From Rhizobium anhuiense (lineage in GTDB: Bacteria > Pseudomonadota > Alphaproteobacteria > Rhizobiales > Rhizobiaceae), in assembly GCF_003985145.1 (NCBI RefSeq), contig NZ_ML133544.1:1-64000 (forward strand): DNA of 64,000 nt, in the 5' to 3' direction. Made by a program: the position numbers and the translations under genes. The notes beneath the pieces were generated by a model, which saw only the letters and a program-made list of their open reading frames with translations, was not told where the DNA came from and searched no databases. Shown one piece after another: positions 16,487 to 26,031 of this stretch (positions are counted from its first letter, which is position 1; each line of letters begins with the position of its first letter).

Positions 16487-18304
16487 TCAGGCCGCTTTCT
16501 GCGTTCTTGACGGGCTGGCGGCCGCGTCGATCTGAAAGCGGCTGACGACCCCTTCCAATGTCTGCGTCTGGCTGCCGAGCGCTCGGCAGGCCGAGGCGGT
16601 TTCGACGGCCATGGCGGCGTTGCGTTGGGTGACCTGATCCAGAGCGTTGACGGAGGCGTTGATCTCGCCGATCGCCACCGCCTGCTCGGAGGACACCGAG
16701 ACGATGCGGGCGATCAGACCAGCAACCTGCTCGACCTGTCCTTCGATTTCCAGAAGCGCCTTGCCGGTGCGGTTGACGAGCTGCACCCCGGTGGAGACCT
16801 GAGACGAGGAGGTGGAAATCAGCGCTCTGATCTCCTTGGCGGCGTTGGCCGAGCGCATGGCGAGTTCGCGCACTTCCTGGGCAACGACGGCGAAACCCTT
16901 GCCCGCGTCGCCCGCGCGGGCCGCCTCGACCCCGGCATTGAGCGCCAGAAGATTGGTCTGGAAGGCGATTTCATCGATGACATTGACGATGTCGCCGATC
17001 TGGGAGGACGAACCTTCGATCCGTTCCATGGCGGCGATCGCTTCGCGAACGACGGCCGCCGAATGTTCGGCGCTGGTGCGGGTCTCGGTCATCATGCCGG
17101 TTGCCTTGCCGGCATGATCGGAGGCGTCTTTCGCCTTGGCATTCATCTCGTCGAGCGCGGCTGTGGCCTCTTCGAGCATCGCGGCCTGCTGTTCCGTGCG
17201 CGAGGCAAGGCTGTCGGCGGCATCGGTGATGCCGGCCGAGGAACTGCCCACTTGCTTGGAGGTCTGGGCGATCTCGGCCATCGAAGCGCAAAGCGCATCC
17301 ATGCTGTCGTTGAACTTTGCGCGCAAAGTTTCGTAGGCCGTGGCGAAGGGCGTCGTGATGCGGCAATCGAGATTGCCGTTCGATAGCTGTTCCAGGCCGT
17401 ATGTCAGCTGGGCGATCACCGTTTCGCGGATCTGTTCCTCAGCGGCCTTTTCGGCCAGCTGGCTGCGCTCGCGCTCGAATTCCGCGTCGCGAAGTGCGGT
17501 CTCGCGCTTCTGCGCGTCCTGCCGTTCGAGCGCATTGCGGCGGAATACCGCGACGGCCTTGGACATGGCGCCGATCTCGTCGGAACGGTTGGCATAGGGA
17601 ACTTCGGTCGAAAAATCGCCTTCGGCGAGGTTGCCCATATAGGCCTTCATACCGTCGAGCGGCACGATGGCGCGACGGCGCAGGAGATAGAGGCCGATCA
17701 GCAGCAGGCCGAACGAGCCGAAACCCGCAGCACCGGCATAGATCGTCCAGGTGACGATTTCCGAAGCGGCATTGCGCTCCTCGCCCTTCAGGAAGGCGTC
17801 GGAATTGGCAACGAGTTTCTCGACCGCATCCTGATGCGAATGGAAGGCAACGCGCAACTGCTCGATCGCACCATGCGCCTTGTCTTCATCCTTGGCATTC
17901 AAGGCGGGGATGATCTCGCGGTTCATCACCCCCCAGAATGCATCGCCCTTGGCGATGACATCGTTTTCAAGCTCGTCCTTCAACACCTGCGGCAGCCGGG
18001 TGGTTTTCCAATAGGCGCGGCGGTCGTCGTAAGCAGCCTTGAGATTGGCGATCTTGGCAAGATTGGTGTCTGTGAGTTCGGGAAATTTGCTCGCCTCGAA
18101 GGAGAGCATGTAGGATTCGACCACGAAGAGCGGCGGCGGTAGAATATCGGCAATCAAATCCTTGCCGTAGACGACCTGCTCGTAAACCGGACCGTTGACC
18201 TTCAGCCGTTCGAGCGCCGACTGCTGCAATCCGATCGACATGAAAAGACCTACTGAAACGGCGACGCCGAACGCCACCAGACTGCGAGCGATGGTGAATG
18301 CCAA
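16487..18304 (-). CDS. Methyl-accepting chemotaxis protein (membrane receptor)
   Basis: Chemoreceptor with an N-terminal transmembrane helix (ARSLVAFGVAVSVGLFM), a periplasmic sensor region of about 160 residues, a second helix (WTIYAGAAGFGSFGLLLIGLYLL), a HAMP linker and the signalling domain with the hairpin tip IDEIAFQTNLLALNAGVEAARAG. The C-terminus SRTQKAA lacks the CheR-binding pentapeptide. The frame extends to ATG 18364, but the TTG at 18304 has GGAGACAG correctly placed ahead of it and begins directly at the membrane helix, so I prefer it (605 residues). Its place after the ectoine genes might suggest nutrient sensing, but the ligand is unknown. Confidence 0.88.
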   Translation of the reverse strand: MAFTIARSLVAFGVAVSVGLFMSIGLQQSALERLKVNGPVYEQVVYGKDLIADILPPPLFVVESYMLSFEASKFPELTDTNLAKIANLKAAYDDRRAYWKTTRLPQVLKDELENDVIAKGDAFWGVMNREIIPALNAKDEDKAHGAIEQLRVAFHSHQDAVEKLVANSDAFLKGEERNAASEIVTWTIYAGAAGFGSFGLLLIGLYLLRRRAIVPLDGMKAYMGNLAEGDFSTEVPYANRSDEIGAMSKAVAVFRRNALERQDAQKRETALRDAEFERERSQLAEKAAEEQIRETVIAQLTYGLEQLSNGNLDCRITTPFATAYETLRAKFNDSMDALCASMAEIAQTSKQVGSSSAGITDAADSLASRTEQQAAMLEEATAALDEMNAKAKDASDHAGKATGMMTETRTSAEHSAAVVREAIAAMERIEGSSSQIGDIVNVIDEIAFQTNLLALNAGVEAARAGDAGKGFAVVAQEVRELAMRSANAAKEIRALISTSSSQVSTGVQLVNRTGKALLEIEGQVEQVAGLIARIVSVSSEQAVAIGEINASVNALDQVTQRNAAMAVETASACRALGSQTQTLEGVVSRFQIDAAASPSRTQKAA

Positions 18305-18952
18305 GACTGTCTCCAAATAACTTTTGGCCTCTCTACTTCGAGAGACCTGATCTACGTACGGCATTATTTGGCAAGAACACTGAAATATGGTTAATTCTTA
18401 TGAGGTCGGAGCTTAGCCAGCTCTTTCAGGTCTGGGGCAACCGTCCAAAATTGGGTTGATAGGTTGAAGCGGTGGTATCAAACCATCACCAGCCATCATG
18501 ATGGCTCAAGGCGACATCACATTCATCGTGAAGGAGATCAGCTTGGCTGCCCTCAGCTTTCCGTACGAAGTGCAAAAGCGCGTGATCTTGCTCGCCGTGA
18601 AAACGGCTCGATAGCCGCCATAGTCACGCGGACCTTTGAATTGGACGAGATAGGCGAAGCTGGACGGGAACCGGCGGTGTCCTTCCATGCCAGGCTTTCG
18701 CGGGGACGGACATCGGTATTGAAGCCCCGATCAACGAAGGCCGGCAGCATTGGATGGGCATCGAGCTTTGAATCTTCTCGATACCAACGGTTCTGCGTTT
18801 CCATGAAAGCTGAACGCTTCAGGGGATGACATCCGCGGTGTCGAGCAGACCGAAGCCCAAGGATATCCTATCGCGGCGTCGAGGTTATCGCGGATAGCGT
18901 TGTCAAGCGATTAGCTTCTGAATGGGTCGATCGGCGCGCCGTCAAGCGTCTT
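18305..18952. other. Intergenic stretch without a confident gene
   Basis: About 650 bp between the MCP gene and a small hypothetical gene. Short frames exist on both strands: a plus-strand one around 18498-18612 reading MAQGDITFIVKEISLAALSF, and a minus-strand one at 18506-18688 reading AYLVQFKGPRDYGGYRAVF. Neither has a good ribosome-binding site or a recognised family. It may hold a decayed gene or only the MCP promoter. Confidence 0.4.
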
Positions 18953-19201
18953 TCAGGCCAATCGCATGAGCATTTCATTCAGGTCGCTGATCTGGCGGAG
19001 CAGTTCGACCAACTTGTCCGTATCATCTTGGCTGAGCCGGCCCGTTCCGGCGCTGCTCTGCCAAAGATGTTGAAATTGTTGGCTCGTCTGGCGCGCGCTG
19101 CTCATGATTTCGATGATTTGCGCGCGGTTTTCCCAGGTTGCAACGACGGTCGATTCGTTCATTTCCATCGACACGTCCGGTTCGCGTTCCAGCAAAAGCA
19201 A
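18953..19201 (-). CDS. Hypothetical 82-residue protein
   Basis: Small acidic protein with two predicted helices (ENRAQIIEIMSSARQTSQQF and DDTDKLVELLRQISDLNEML) and no cysteines, signal peptide or recognised domain. The start is a TTG at 19201 with GAGGAA seven bases upstream; an in-frame ATG at 19168 is an alternative. It is separated from the DUF5666 gene upstream by about 190 bp. Function is unknown. The good ribosome-binding site and the ordered amphipathic helices are the only support for it being real. Confidence 0.45.
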   Translation of the reverse strand: MLLLEREPDVSMEMNESTVVATWENRAQIIEIMSSARQTSQQFQHLWQSSAGTGRLSQDDTDKLVELLRQISDLNEMLMRLA

Positions 19202-19389
19202 TTCCTGATTCCTCTTGGCGACGGCGGGTTGGTTCGGCAGTCAGCAGCGATTGAAAATCAAACGATTGTCTGTCGGGTGTGGGGCGAACCCGATAGACAA
19301 TCGGCAAGTCCTTCTTGGGAACCCAAATCAGGAATCGCAAGAGCAATAAATGGGAAATTTTCCCATATGTCAATCTGATTGATGGCGCG

Positions 19390-20463
19390 TTAGCGCGGAA
19401 CTGGAGGATCCGTAGGCGGTGGACCGCGGCGCAAGGGGTCTTGCGGCGGCGGACCCCGCCTGTTCGGATCAGGATAATCTCCGCCAGGCCCGCCTCTGCC
19501 GAAAGACGGATGGCCACGCTCTGGCCCGTCTGGAGGACCATCCGGCGGGCGAGGACCAAAGCCGTCTGGGCCTTGCCTGTCCGCAAAGCCCGTCATTCTG
19601 CTTGAATCGCGAACGGTGACGTCGACAAATCCATGGCCATCGGGAGACATTCGCATCGAGCCGTAAGGCGCTGAGCCCCCAGGTCCTGCGCCAGCTCCGC
19701 CCTTTTCTGCGGGTTTGAAGGTCTCGACGTTGACGACACCTCGTTTCAGACCCGGCACCACAGGTTCGGCCTGAATGCGTATAATGACCGATCGATTGGC
19801 GTCCGTCCTGAGACGCACGACGGTTTGCTTGCCGACCAAATGTGCTTGCGCCTGCCCAAGCGAAAGGCCGCCGAGCAAGACGCGATTGCCGCTCCTTACG
19901 GGGACACCGCGAACATGGGCGCCATCGGAAACGGCGCGATGCTCGATGCGTCTGGCAATGATGGTGCCATCCGGTTTGCGGATGCCGAACACGGCGACCC
20001 GCTTGCCCTTTCGCAAGCCCTTCGTGACCAAACCGGTCGTGTCGACGGTTTGCGACAGGATGGTCATCCCGGTCTTACCCATCTCGTCGATGCGGCCCTG
20101 GACCTCGCTGACGATCGCGATGCGGGCAGCACGCTTTCCTGCCATCAGCACCCGGACGACATGACCGACCTTCATCGCGCTTGCAGGCGCGCGTCGTCCA
20201 TCGATGTCGATCGGCGTCGTCGCACTGAACGGTATGTGGATGTTGTTGACGATGATGCTGCCAAAACCCTGGATGGTCCCGACGATGCCGGTTCCACCGA
20301 TACCGTGGTCTTCGTTCTCTCCACCTCCAATGGAAAGACCGGAGCCTCCGATGCCATGATCGCCGGTGCCCGTCGGCTGCGCGGCTGTCATCGCTGGCAT
20401 CAGAACCTGGAGCGCTATTCCGCCCAGGAGAAACTGTCTTCTCGAGATCGTTGACGGGCTCAT
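19390..20463 (-). CDS. Tat-exported DUF5666-type protein
   Basis: A 357-residue protein. The N-terminus has a twin-arginine signal (TISRRQFLLGGIALQVLMP). It then has glycine-rich repeats (TGDHGIGGSGLSIGG, EDHGIGGTGIVGTI), three or so DUF5666-like beta units (GKRAARIAIVSEVQGRIDEM; GKRVAVFGIRKPDGTIIARRIEH; GKQTVVRLRTDANRSVIIR) and a long low-complexity tail rich in Pro, Gly, Arg and Asp from about residue 240. It is expected in the periplasm or outside the cell. Its start codon overlaps the stop of the DUF6502 gene (ATGA), so the two are co-translated. Function is unknown; the pairing suggests the upstream protein regulates or accompanies it. Confidence 0.7.
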   Translation of the reverse strand: MSPSTISRRQFLLGGIALQVLMPAMTAAQPTGTGDHGIGGSGLSIGGGENEDHGIGGTGIVGTIQGFGSIIVNNIHIPFSATTPIDIDGRRAPASAMKVGHVVRVLMAGKRAARIAIVSEVQGRIDEMGKTGMTILSQTVDTTGLVTKGLRKGKRVAVFGIRKPDGTIIARRIEHRAVSDGAHVRGVPVRSGNRVLLGGLSLGQAQAHLVGKQTVVRLRTDANRSVIIRIQAEPVVPGLKRGVVNVETFKPAEKGGAGAGPGGSAPYGSMRMSPDGHGFVDVTVRDSSRMTGFADRQGPDGFGPRPPDGPPDGPERGHPSFGRGGPGGDYPDPNRRGPPPQDPLRRGPPPTDPPVPR

Positions 20464-21323
20464 GCGTCAGTCTCCGTCTCGGAAGCGGCTGCTGCCGGAG
20501 GAACTGCGTCACCCTCCTCGGTCATGACATAGACGCCCGTGATCCAGCGGCTGTTGCCGCCGGGATCGTCCTTGATGGCCTGATGGGCGATCTTGTTGAG
20601 CTTCAGGAGCAGCGCCATCCCTTCCTTGCGCCCAATCTCGTCGAGCCGGGCTGCCAGCGCTGGAGATATCCCGTCATAATGAACGGCGCGTTCGAAATAG
20701 GGAGGAGGGTCGTTCATCAGATTCATGACCGATGCCTGGACGTGGTCACGAAGGTTGCGGGTAAAATAATGCCGGCGGGCTTCGTCCCCGGCATTCGGGA
20801 CGATCGATGAGAGGTTGAGCTGGATCCAACCGTTCTGATCGACAACGACAATGTCTCTGTCCAGCCAGTCGTCCAGGATCGAGCGAGGATGGACGTCCTT
20901 GGTGATGTCGCCCACCAGGCTTTCGAATGACGGACCGCCGTCGCTGGATGTGCGGCGCAGGGCGCTCGGCCTATCCTCCGCATCGCAATAGAGCGGATCG
21001 GCAAGCCATCTCGCAAGAATGCGGCTCGTCTGCGAAACACTCACGGTGAGAAAGGATGCCGTCAGGGCCTGTCCACGCAGCCGGTTGACGTCCTTGCGGT
21101 GGATGCCGGTCAGAAGCGAGATACGGCTATCCGTCTGCTGTTTGTTCGGCAGCGTAAATTCGTTCTCCGCAACCTCGATATAGAGGCGGCGAAGAATGGC
21201 CGAAAAAGCAGTGAAGTTGAAGCCGGAGGCGAGAGCGAGTTTGACCAGCGGGCGAAGCACGCGGACGAGCATGGCCTGCAAGGTCTCTTCGGAGAATGGA
21301 AGCTTCGCGCGCGGCTTTGACAT
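20460..21323 (-). CDS. DUF6502 family protein, putative regulator
   Basis: Cytoplasmic protein of 287 residues. It begins SKPRAKLPFSEETLQAMLVR with the conserved VKLALASGFNFTAFSAILRRLYIEVAE block, followed by a winged-helix-like segment (DSRISLLTGIHRKDVNRLRG) that looks like a DNA-binding or kinase-adaptor fold. The family has no assigned function. I chose ATG 21323, where the family-like sequence begins. The frame is open upstream to 21431, and ATG 21353 is an alternative. It overlaps the DUF5666 gene by four bases and would be its operon partner. Confidence 0.65.
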   Translation of the reverse strand: MSKPRAKLPFSEETLQAMLVRVLRPLVKLALASGFNFTAFSAILRRLYIEVAENEFTLPNKQQTDSRISLLTGIHRKDVNRLRGQALTASFLTVSVSQTSRILARWLADPLYCDAEDRPSALRRTSSDGGPSFESLVGDITKDVHPRSILDDWLDRDIVVVDQNGWIQLNLSSIVPNAGDEARRHYFTRNLRDHVQASVMNLMNDPPPYFERAVHYDGISPALAARLDEIGRKEGMALLLKLNKIAHQAIKDDPGGNSRWITGVYVMTEEGDAVPPAAAASETETDA

Positions 21324-21506
21324 CAACAATACACTCGGTCCCTGAAAGACCATTGCCGGCAGACTTCGACAGTCGCCCTCCATCTCCCTATGGCAAAGTC
21401 CAGACTGCCGCAACGGACAAGCCACATGCAAGACCAGCCTATGCCATGCTCCCGGGCGGCGCGGCCGTTGTCACGCCGCCTTCGAGACGAGATTTAGCGT
21501 GGTCCG

Positions 21507-21881
21507 TTAATGAGTTACCGGATGCGGCTCGGGTGAAAGCACCGCGCCATGGCGCCAGTCGATCAGCCGGTCGATACGTGCAATCTTGTGGAAAACCTCG
21601 AAGACATCGAATGACGCGCCTTTCTCGATATGGCCGGCCAAGAGCTCGCAAAGCTCGAATATTTCGGGCGGCGTGCCGGTCATCTCGACGCCGTCATCGG
21701 TGAAAACGCCTGATCGCGGCCATGCCCGCGGCTGTTGTTCGTCGAGTTTGCAGCCGACGAAAGGGATTGTATCGATGATGCCGGCAGCGAGCGCGAAGGC
21801 GGCTTCCGTCACGATTTCGGAGCAATCCGTGCTCGGCTGTTTGCTTAAGGCTGGTATCTGCAAGCGCTTGAACTCCTTCAT
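21507..21881 (-). CDS. Hypothetical protein downstream of flgL
   Basis: A 124-residue protein, 10 bp after flgL on the same strand, so probably the last gene of the flgE-flgK-flgL transcript. It occupies the place where flaF lies in the main rhizobial flagellar cluster, but the sequence (KEFKRLQIPALSKQPSTDCS, later GTPPEIFELCELLAGHIEKG) does not look like FlaF or FlbT. No signal peptide or membrane helix is evident, and it has three cysteines. The function is unknown; a regulator or chaperone specific to this hook module is possible. Confidence 0.5.
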   Translation of the reverse strand: MKEFKRLQIPALSKQPSTDCSEIVTEAAFALAAGIIDTIPFVGCKLDEQQPRAWPRSGVFTDDGVEMTGTPPEIFELCELLAGHIEKGASFDVFEVFHKIARIDRLIDWRHGAVLSPEPHPVTH

Positions 21882-21891
21882 GTCAGATCCG

Positions 21892-22938
21892 TCAGAGGTA
21901 GTTGACCAAACTCAGGCCCTGGAGTTTCGAGACGAGCGTATAGGCCGTTTCCAGTTGCGTTTGCAGTTGGTTGACGAGTGTCGACGCCTCATAGACATCC
22001 ACGCCCTGGAGATCGACGAGCTTTCCCTGAAGCAGGGTTGATTGAGCGTCGAGGGCGTCATTTGCCTTTTCGACCCGCTCCTGCGAGAGGCCGAGCTCGC
22101 TTTGCTGCGTGACGATGCCGGCCGTTGCCTGCGCCGCATAAGCGATAGCCTTGGATGCAACGGTGCTCTGCGCATCGGATGCGAGATCCTGACCGAAGAG
22201 GGACGACACGACGACGGATGCAAGCGCGAGATAACGCATGCCTTCCGAATTCGCGTTGGTGGACGAGGTGATGGTTTCCGATCCGCTGATCCGGCTTGTC
22301 ATGTCGGTGCTCGAGGCAGTCGACCAGCCGTCTGCAGAGTCCGTCCAGGCGCTCTCGGAAAACATCGGCTCGACCGTGTCGGTGATGAATGTGCCGATTT
22401 CCTCGCCCGTCAGCTCGTTCACGTCTTTTCCGAGGCCGGTTGCATAGTCGCTCAGCGCCGTCACGATCGTATCCGAGACCGTGGAAGTTTGGTCGGTCAG
22501 GGGCTGGCTGTCGAGGTTTGTCCCGCCAAACAGGAACTCGCCGTTGACGGCCGTATTCGCCGTCGAGATCAGTTGCGAGACCGTGGAGCTCGCTGTCTGC
22601 AAGGCGACGGCGATACTCGTCGTATCCTGGCTCGCCTGAAGCGCGGTCAGGTTCGAAACCAGGCTGTCGCCGGCATCCTTGAGGTTTGAAAGGGCCGTCT
22701 GCGACGCGTCCATGCGCAATGCGACGACGGAATTGCTCGTTTGAAACGACGCGGCCTGGTTGATGGCGCTGGTGAAGTTGAGCGACTTTGCAGCGCCGGC
22801 ACCAAGGGCCGTACCGATATCGCTGTAGGTTCCCGTCGTTGCCTCTGTCGAAGCGCTCTGCAGCTTGGACTGGGACTGGCTGATGGTCAGCTTGAGAACG
22901 TTTTGCATCGCCGATGATGAGACAAAAGATGCTTTCAT
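21892..22938 (-). CDS. flgL: Flagellar hook-associated protein FlgL (HAP3)
   Basis: A 348-residue flagellin-like protein. The N-terminal helical segment has the HAP3 pattern (QNVLKLTISQSQSKLQSAST), and the C-terminal D0 helix region ends STLVNQLQTQLETAYTLVSK. The variable middle is serine/threonine-rich. FlgL joins the hook (via FlgK) to the filament and is exported by the flagellar type III system without a cleaved signal. It follows flgK by two bases. Length is in the normal rhizobial range. The flgE-flgK-flgL trio here stands apart from the other flagellar genes, so it may be a second copy. Confidence 0.85.
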   Translation of the reverse strand: MKASFVSSSAMQNVLKLTISQSQSKLQSASTEATTGTYSDIGTALGAGAAKSLNFTSAINQAASFQTSNSVVALRMDASQTALSNLKDAGDSLVSNLTALQASQDTTSIAVALQTASSTVSQLISTANTAVNGEFLFGGTNLDSQPLTDQTSTVSDTIVTALSDYATGLGKDVNELTGEEIGTFITDTVEPMFSESAWTDSADGWSTASSTDMTSRISGSETITSSTNANSEGMRYLALASVVVSSLFGQDLASDAQSTVASKAIAYAAQATAGIVTQQSELGLSQERVEKANDALDAQSTLLQGKLVDLQGVDVYEASTLVNQLQTQLETAYTLVSKLQGLSLVNYL

Positions 22939-22940
22939 GA

Positions 22941-24401
22941 CTAGCTCGCTATGTCGAGGAGCGACTTGAACATGTCGTCGATGACGTTCAGGATTTTCGT
23001 CGCCGCTTTGTAGGATTGTTCGATGTCGAGAAGCAGCGTCAGCTCCTCGTCGAGGTTCACGCCCGCTTCATTGGAATAAGCCTCGTCGGAGCGCGACAGG
23101 GCCGCCGAAGTGGTTTCGGAGGCCGTCGTCGCATCGCTGCGATATTGCTCGAGCCAGCCGATGGAGGCGCTGGCATAGTCCGTCAGGCTTTGCGTCGTGG
23201 AGAGGCCGGCATCGGAAGAGAAGGAGCGCTGTTCCGTCAATGCCTCGTACAGGGCGTCGAGATTGTCCGAGAAGCCGCTGTCTCCCGACGTGTTGAGATC
23301 GGTGATGCCGCTGATCGTTCCATCGCGCAGCTTCGTCGCATCGCCGCCGTCGCTCGTGACGACGGCTGTATTGACCGAGATGGTGGACGCGATCCCGGTG
23401 ATATCGTCGGTGTCGGACGGCGTTGTCCCGGTTGCGCCCGATGCTGTCGTCCACACGAAAAGTCCGGGTGCGCTCGTGCTGCCGTCGGTTTCGGAGAAGA
23501 TCTGGACGAGCGATTTGGCGATCTCGTCGAGCTGGGCCTGGAAGGTCGGGGCGACCTCGTCGCGAAGCTGCAGCAATGACTGCAGGCTGCCCGAGGCAGT
23601 GGTCGTCGATCCTTCGCCGGCGTCGAGCGCAACCCCGTCTATGTAGACGGAATTGCCCTCCGTTCCCGCGACATAGGTTGCTGTCGAGGTGAATGAGACG
23701 GTGCGCGGTACGGTCTCGAACAGCACGGTGCCATCCGAGGTGTAGAGCGCCATGTCGTTATTGCTGCGGACGACGGAATTGACGCCGACGATCGAGGAGA
23801 TCTGCTTCAAGAGCTTTTCGCGCTCGTCGAGCGCCGAGGATGTATCCGCGCCGGTCGATGTCGCCAGTTTGACTGCGTTGTTTGCCGTCTCGAACTGCGA
23901 CAGCAGCGTATTCAGCGTCGAGACCTGCGTGGCGATTTCCGCGTCGGCGTCGGTTCTGATCGACTGAACGCCGTCGCTTGCGGTATTCAGCGAATTGGCA
24001 AGATCCTGCGCGGCGGTGACGGCCGATTGTGCCGCGGTCGTGCTGCTCGGCGAGGTGCCGAACGTCTGGAGCGCCTGCTGGAATGCCGCGAGATAAGTGC
24101 TTGGCGAGGTCTCGTAGTCATTGCCGCCCACCAGCGACTTCAAGCTTTCAAGGCCGGTCAGAAGCGTTTGCTGGGCGCTGTCCTTGGAATTCGTCTGCAG
24201 GTACTGAGACAGAAGCGCGGTTTCCTGCGCCCGGCTGATGCTGACGACCTGTGCGCCGGAAAGGGATGTCGTGATCGACGCTTCCCGTCTCACATAGTCG
24301 GAGTTTCCTGCATTGGCGATGTTCGTCGAGACGACGCTGCTTTGCTGGCCGGTATTGTTGAAGATGCTTTGTGCGCTGTTTAAGGCGGAGGTGAGCGACA
24401 T
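22941..24401 (-). CDS. flgK: Flagellar hook-associated protein FlgK (HAP1)
   Basis: A 486-residue protein beginning SLTSALNSAQSIFNNTGQQS with the characteristic SSVVSTNIANAGNSDYVRRE block. It ends in the conserved EEAxxLLxxEQxYxAxxK helix, here LDEELTLLLDIEQSYKAATK. FlgK is the first hook-filament junction protein and is secreted through the flagellar apparatus. The middle domain is rich in Ser, Thr and Asp. It lies 13 bp after flgE and directly before flgL, the usual order. Confidence 0.88.
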   Translation of the reverse strand: MSLTSALNSAQSIFNNTGQQSSVVSTNIANAGNSDYVRREASITTSLSGAQVVSISRAQETALLSQYLQTNSKDSAQQTLLTGLESLKSLVGGNDYETSPSTYLAAFQQALQTFGTSPSSTTAAQSAVTAAQDLANSLNTASDGVQSIRTDADAEIATQVSTLNTLLSQFETANNAVKLATSTGADTSSALDEREKLLKQISSIVGVNSVVRSNNDMALYTSDGTVLFETVPRTVSFTSTATYVAGTEGNSVYIDGVALDAGEGSTTTASGSLQSLLQLRDEVAPTFQAQLDEIAKSLVQIFSETDGSTSAPGLFVWTTASGATGTTPSDTDDITGIASTISVNTAVVTSDGGDATKLRDGTISGITDLNTSGDSGFSDNLDALYEALTEQRSFSSDAGLSTTQSLTDYASASIGWLEQYRSDATTASETTSAALSRSDEAYSNEAGVNLDEELTLLLDIEQSYKAATKILNVIDDMFKSLLDIAS

Positions 24402-24414
24402 GCCGACGCCCTCC

Positions 24415-25707
24415 CTATCGTTTCAGATTGACGAGGACATCCATGATATCGGAGCCGGTCTGGAACACCTTCGAATTGGCGGTATAGCTGCGCTGCGCTT
24501 CGATCATCTCCGTCAGTTCGCCGGCGAGATCGACGTTCGAGCTTTCGAGAGCGCCGGACTGGATGGAGCCGAGGCCGTTGGTCTGCGGGAAGCCGGTTAC
24601 CGTCACGCCGGACATTCCGTTGGCGGTGTAGACGTTGCCGCTGAGCAGCGTCAGATTGTCGGGGCTTGCGACCGTCGCGAGAGGAATCTGGTAGAGAGAC
24701 TTCGTCGTGCCGTTGGCATAGGAGACCGACACCACACCATCCGTGCCGATCGAGACCGCACTCACAGCGCTCGCGGCCTGGCCGTCGGCCGAGCCCGTCG
24801 CCGAGAAGTCGGAGGCGAGCTGGGTGAAATCCGAATAGTCCATGGTGATCGTCTGTGCCGTCGTCGGATCGACGATATCCGTGTCGGTCGCCGAGGTGAG
24901 CTGTCCGTCGGCGTCGAAGGAGAGCGTCGCGACGCTGACGGCGTCGGAGGAGTAGGGGAAGGACGTCGTGCCGCCGGTGGTTGCGTCGGCATTGCGATAA
25001 ACCGCGACCTCCCAGGTGCTTCCGGTGACCGCGCCGCTCGAATCCGTCGTCACACCGGTTTTGGTGAAATAGTAGTCGTATTGGACGGTAGCGCCGAGGC
25101 TGTCATAGGCAACCAGCGACATTTTCTGCGTGTCGTCGGTAACGCTCGACGTGTTGGCGCTCGGCAAAGTCGTCGTATCGGTAACGACGGTCGCTTCGGA
25201 GTTCAGGTTGCCGCTGAAATAGGCGCTGCTCGAGGCAACGGCGCTCAATCCCGACTGGGACACGTTGACCGGCACCAGGCCGTCAAAACCGTTGACGACC
25301 ACCGCCGGCACGCCGGAATCATAGGAATATCCCATCAGCGTGTAGCCGGCGCCGTTGACGAGATTGCCGTCGCTGTCGACAGAGAAGTCGCCGGCCCGGG
25401 TGAGCACCGGCGTGCCGTCGGCACCTTGCACGATGAAGAACCCGTCTCCCGAGATCGCCAGGTCGTAATCGGAGGTCGTGTAGGAGATGTCGCCCTGTTC
25501 GGAAATCGCCTGGCGCACGGAAGTCTGGACGCCGCCGGAATTGTAATTACCCGACGAAGACGGCAGGACCAGCGACGAGAAGGACGTGGAAACGGCCTTG
25601 TAGCCGGTGGTGTTGGCATTGGCGATATTGTCGGAAACCGTGCTGAGCCGGTTTGCCTGGGCGCTCATGCCGGAGACGGCGGTTTTCATGCTTCCAAAAA
25701 TGCTCAT
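24415..25707 (-). CDS. flgE: Flagellar hook protein FlgE
   Basis: A 430-residue hook subunit. The N-terminus GSMKTAVSGMSAQANRLSTV with SDNIANANTTGYKA is the rod/hook family signature, GDGFFIVQ and TRAGDFSVDSDGNLV are the conserved FlgE blocks, and the C-terminus ends SSNVDLAGELTEMIEAQRSY, as in all hook/rod proteins. The frame is open upstream to 25905, but ATG 25707 has AAAGGA at the correct distance and starts the conserved domain. It heads the flgE-flgK-flgL transcript. No flgD or fliK neighbour is seen. Confidence 0.9.
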   Translation of the reverse strand: MSIFGSMKTAVSGMSAQANRLSTVSDNIANANTTGYKAVSTSFSSLVLPSSSGNYNSGGVQTSVRQAISEQGDISYTTSDYDLAISGDGFFIVQGADGTPVLTRAGDFSVDSDGNLVNGAGYTLMGYSYDSGVPAVVVNGFDGLVPVNVSQSGLSAVASSSAYFSGNLNSEATVVTDTTTLPSANTSSVTDDTQKMSLVAYDSLGATVQYDYYFTKTGVTTDSSGAVTGSTWEVAVYRNADATTGGTTSFPYSSDAVSVATLSFDADGQLTSATDTDIVDPTTAQTITMDYSDFTQLASDFSATGSADGQAASAVSAVSIGTDGVVSVSYANGTTKSLYQIPLATVASPDNLTLLSGNVYTANGMSGVTVTGFPQTNGLGSIQSGALESSNVDLAGELTEMIEAQRSYTANSKVFQTGSDIMDVLVNLKR

Positions 25708-26031
25708 GGCTCGATCCTTTAAGGTTTGGGAACATGCCATGTGACGAAAGGCTTCCAGAGCCCGGATGGCGGGCGCACGACATCGCTGGCGCCGGGCAAA
25801 AGCCGACACCGGTCGATGATCTGATTGTCTGGACTGACCCCGTGATGGCGATAGGCGCTTCGGCTCATCCGCGCGCTGGTTATCCGTGCGCCTGTGACGG
25901 CGCACACTTCGAACGTTTCCATATTTCGGAAGCGACCCGACTGAAGGCTCTGCCGGCTCAACTGCCGGGTCGCTTAAAACCGTCTCATTGCAGATCCTCC
26001 AGCGACCGCAATGGCGACGGCTTAACGACCG
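25708..26031. other. Gap between the EF-hand gene and flgE
   Basis: This 324-bp stretch must carry the promoter for flgE-flgK-flgL. No sigma-54 or flagellar sigma consensus was recognised. A ten-base inverted repeat lies at 25930-25975 near the end of the EF-hand gene. Short frames here have no ribosome-binding sites or recognisable products. Confidence 0.5.
25930..25975 (-). terminator. Hairpin downstream of the EF-hand gene
   Basis: AAGCGACCCG (about 25930-25939) and CGGGTCGCTT (25966-25975) form a perfect ten-base stem with a 26-base loop. It begins about 56 bp past the EF-hand stop codon. The loop is long and no run of T follows on the minus strand, so it may act as a transcript-end stabiliser rather than a classical terminator. 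Confidence 0.35.

Noticed and set aside
18464..18829. Plus- and minus-strand ORFs between the MCP gene and the 82-residue gene
   Set aside because: No family similarity, no convincing ribosome-binding site, and mutually exclusive frames of similar quality; described only as a gap.
24313..25722. Plus-strand frame (469 codons) opposite flgE
   Set aside because: The flgE product is unambiguous on the other strand; the plus product is Arg/Gly/His-rich low-complexity sequence.
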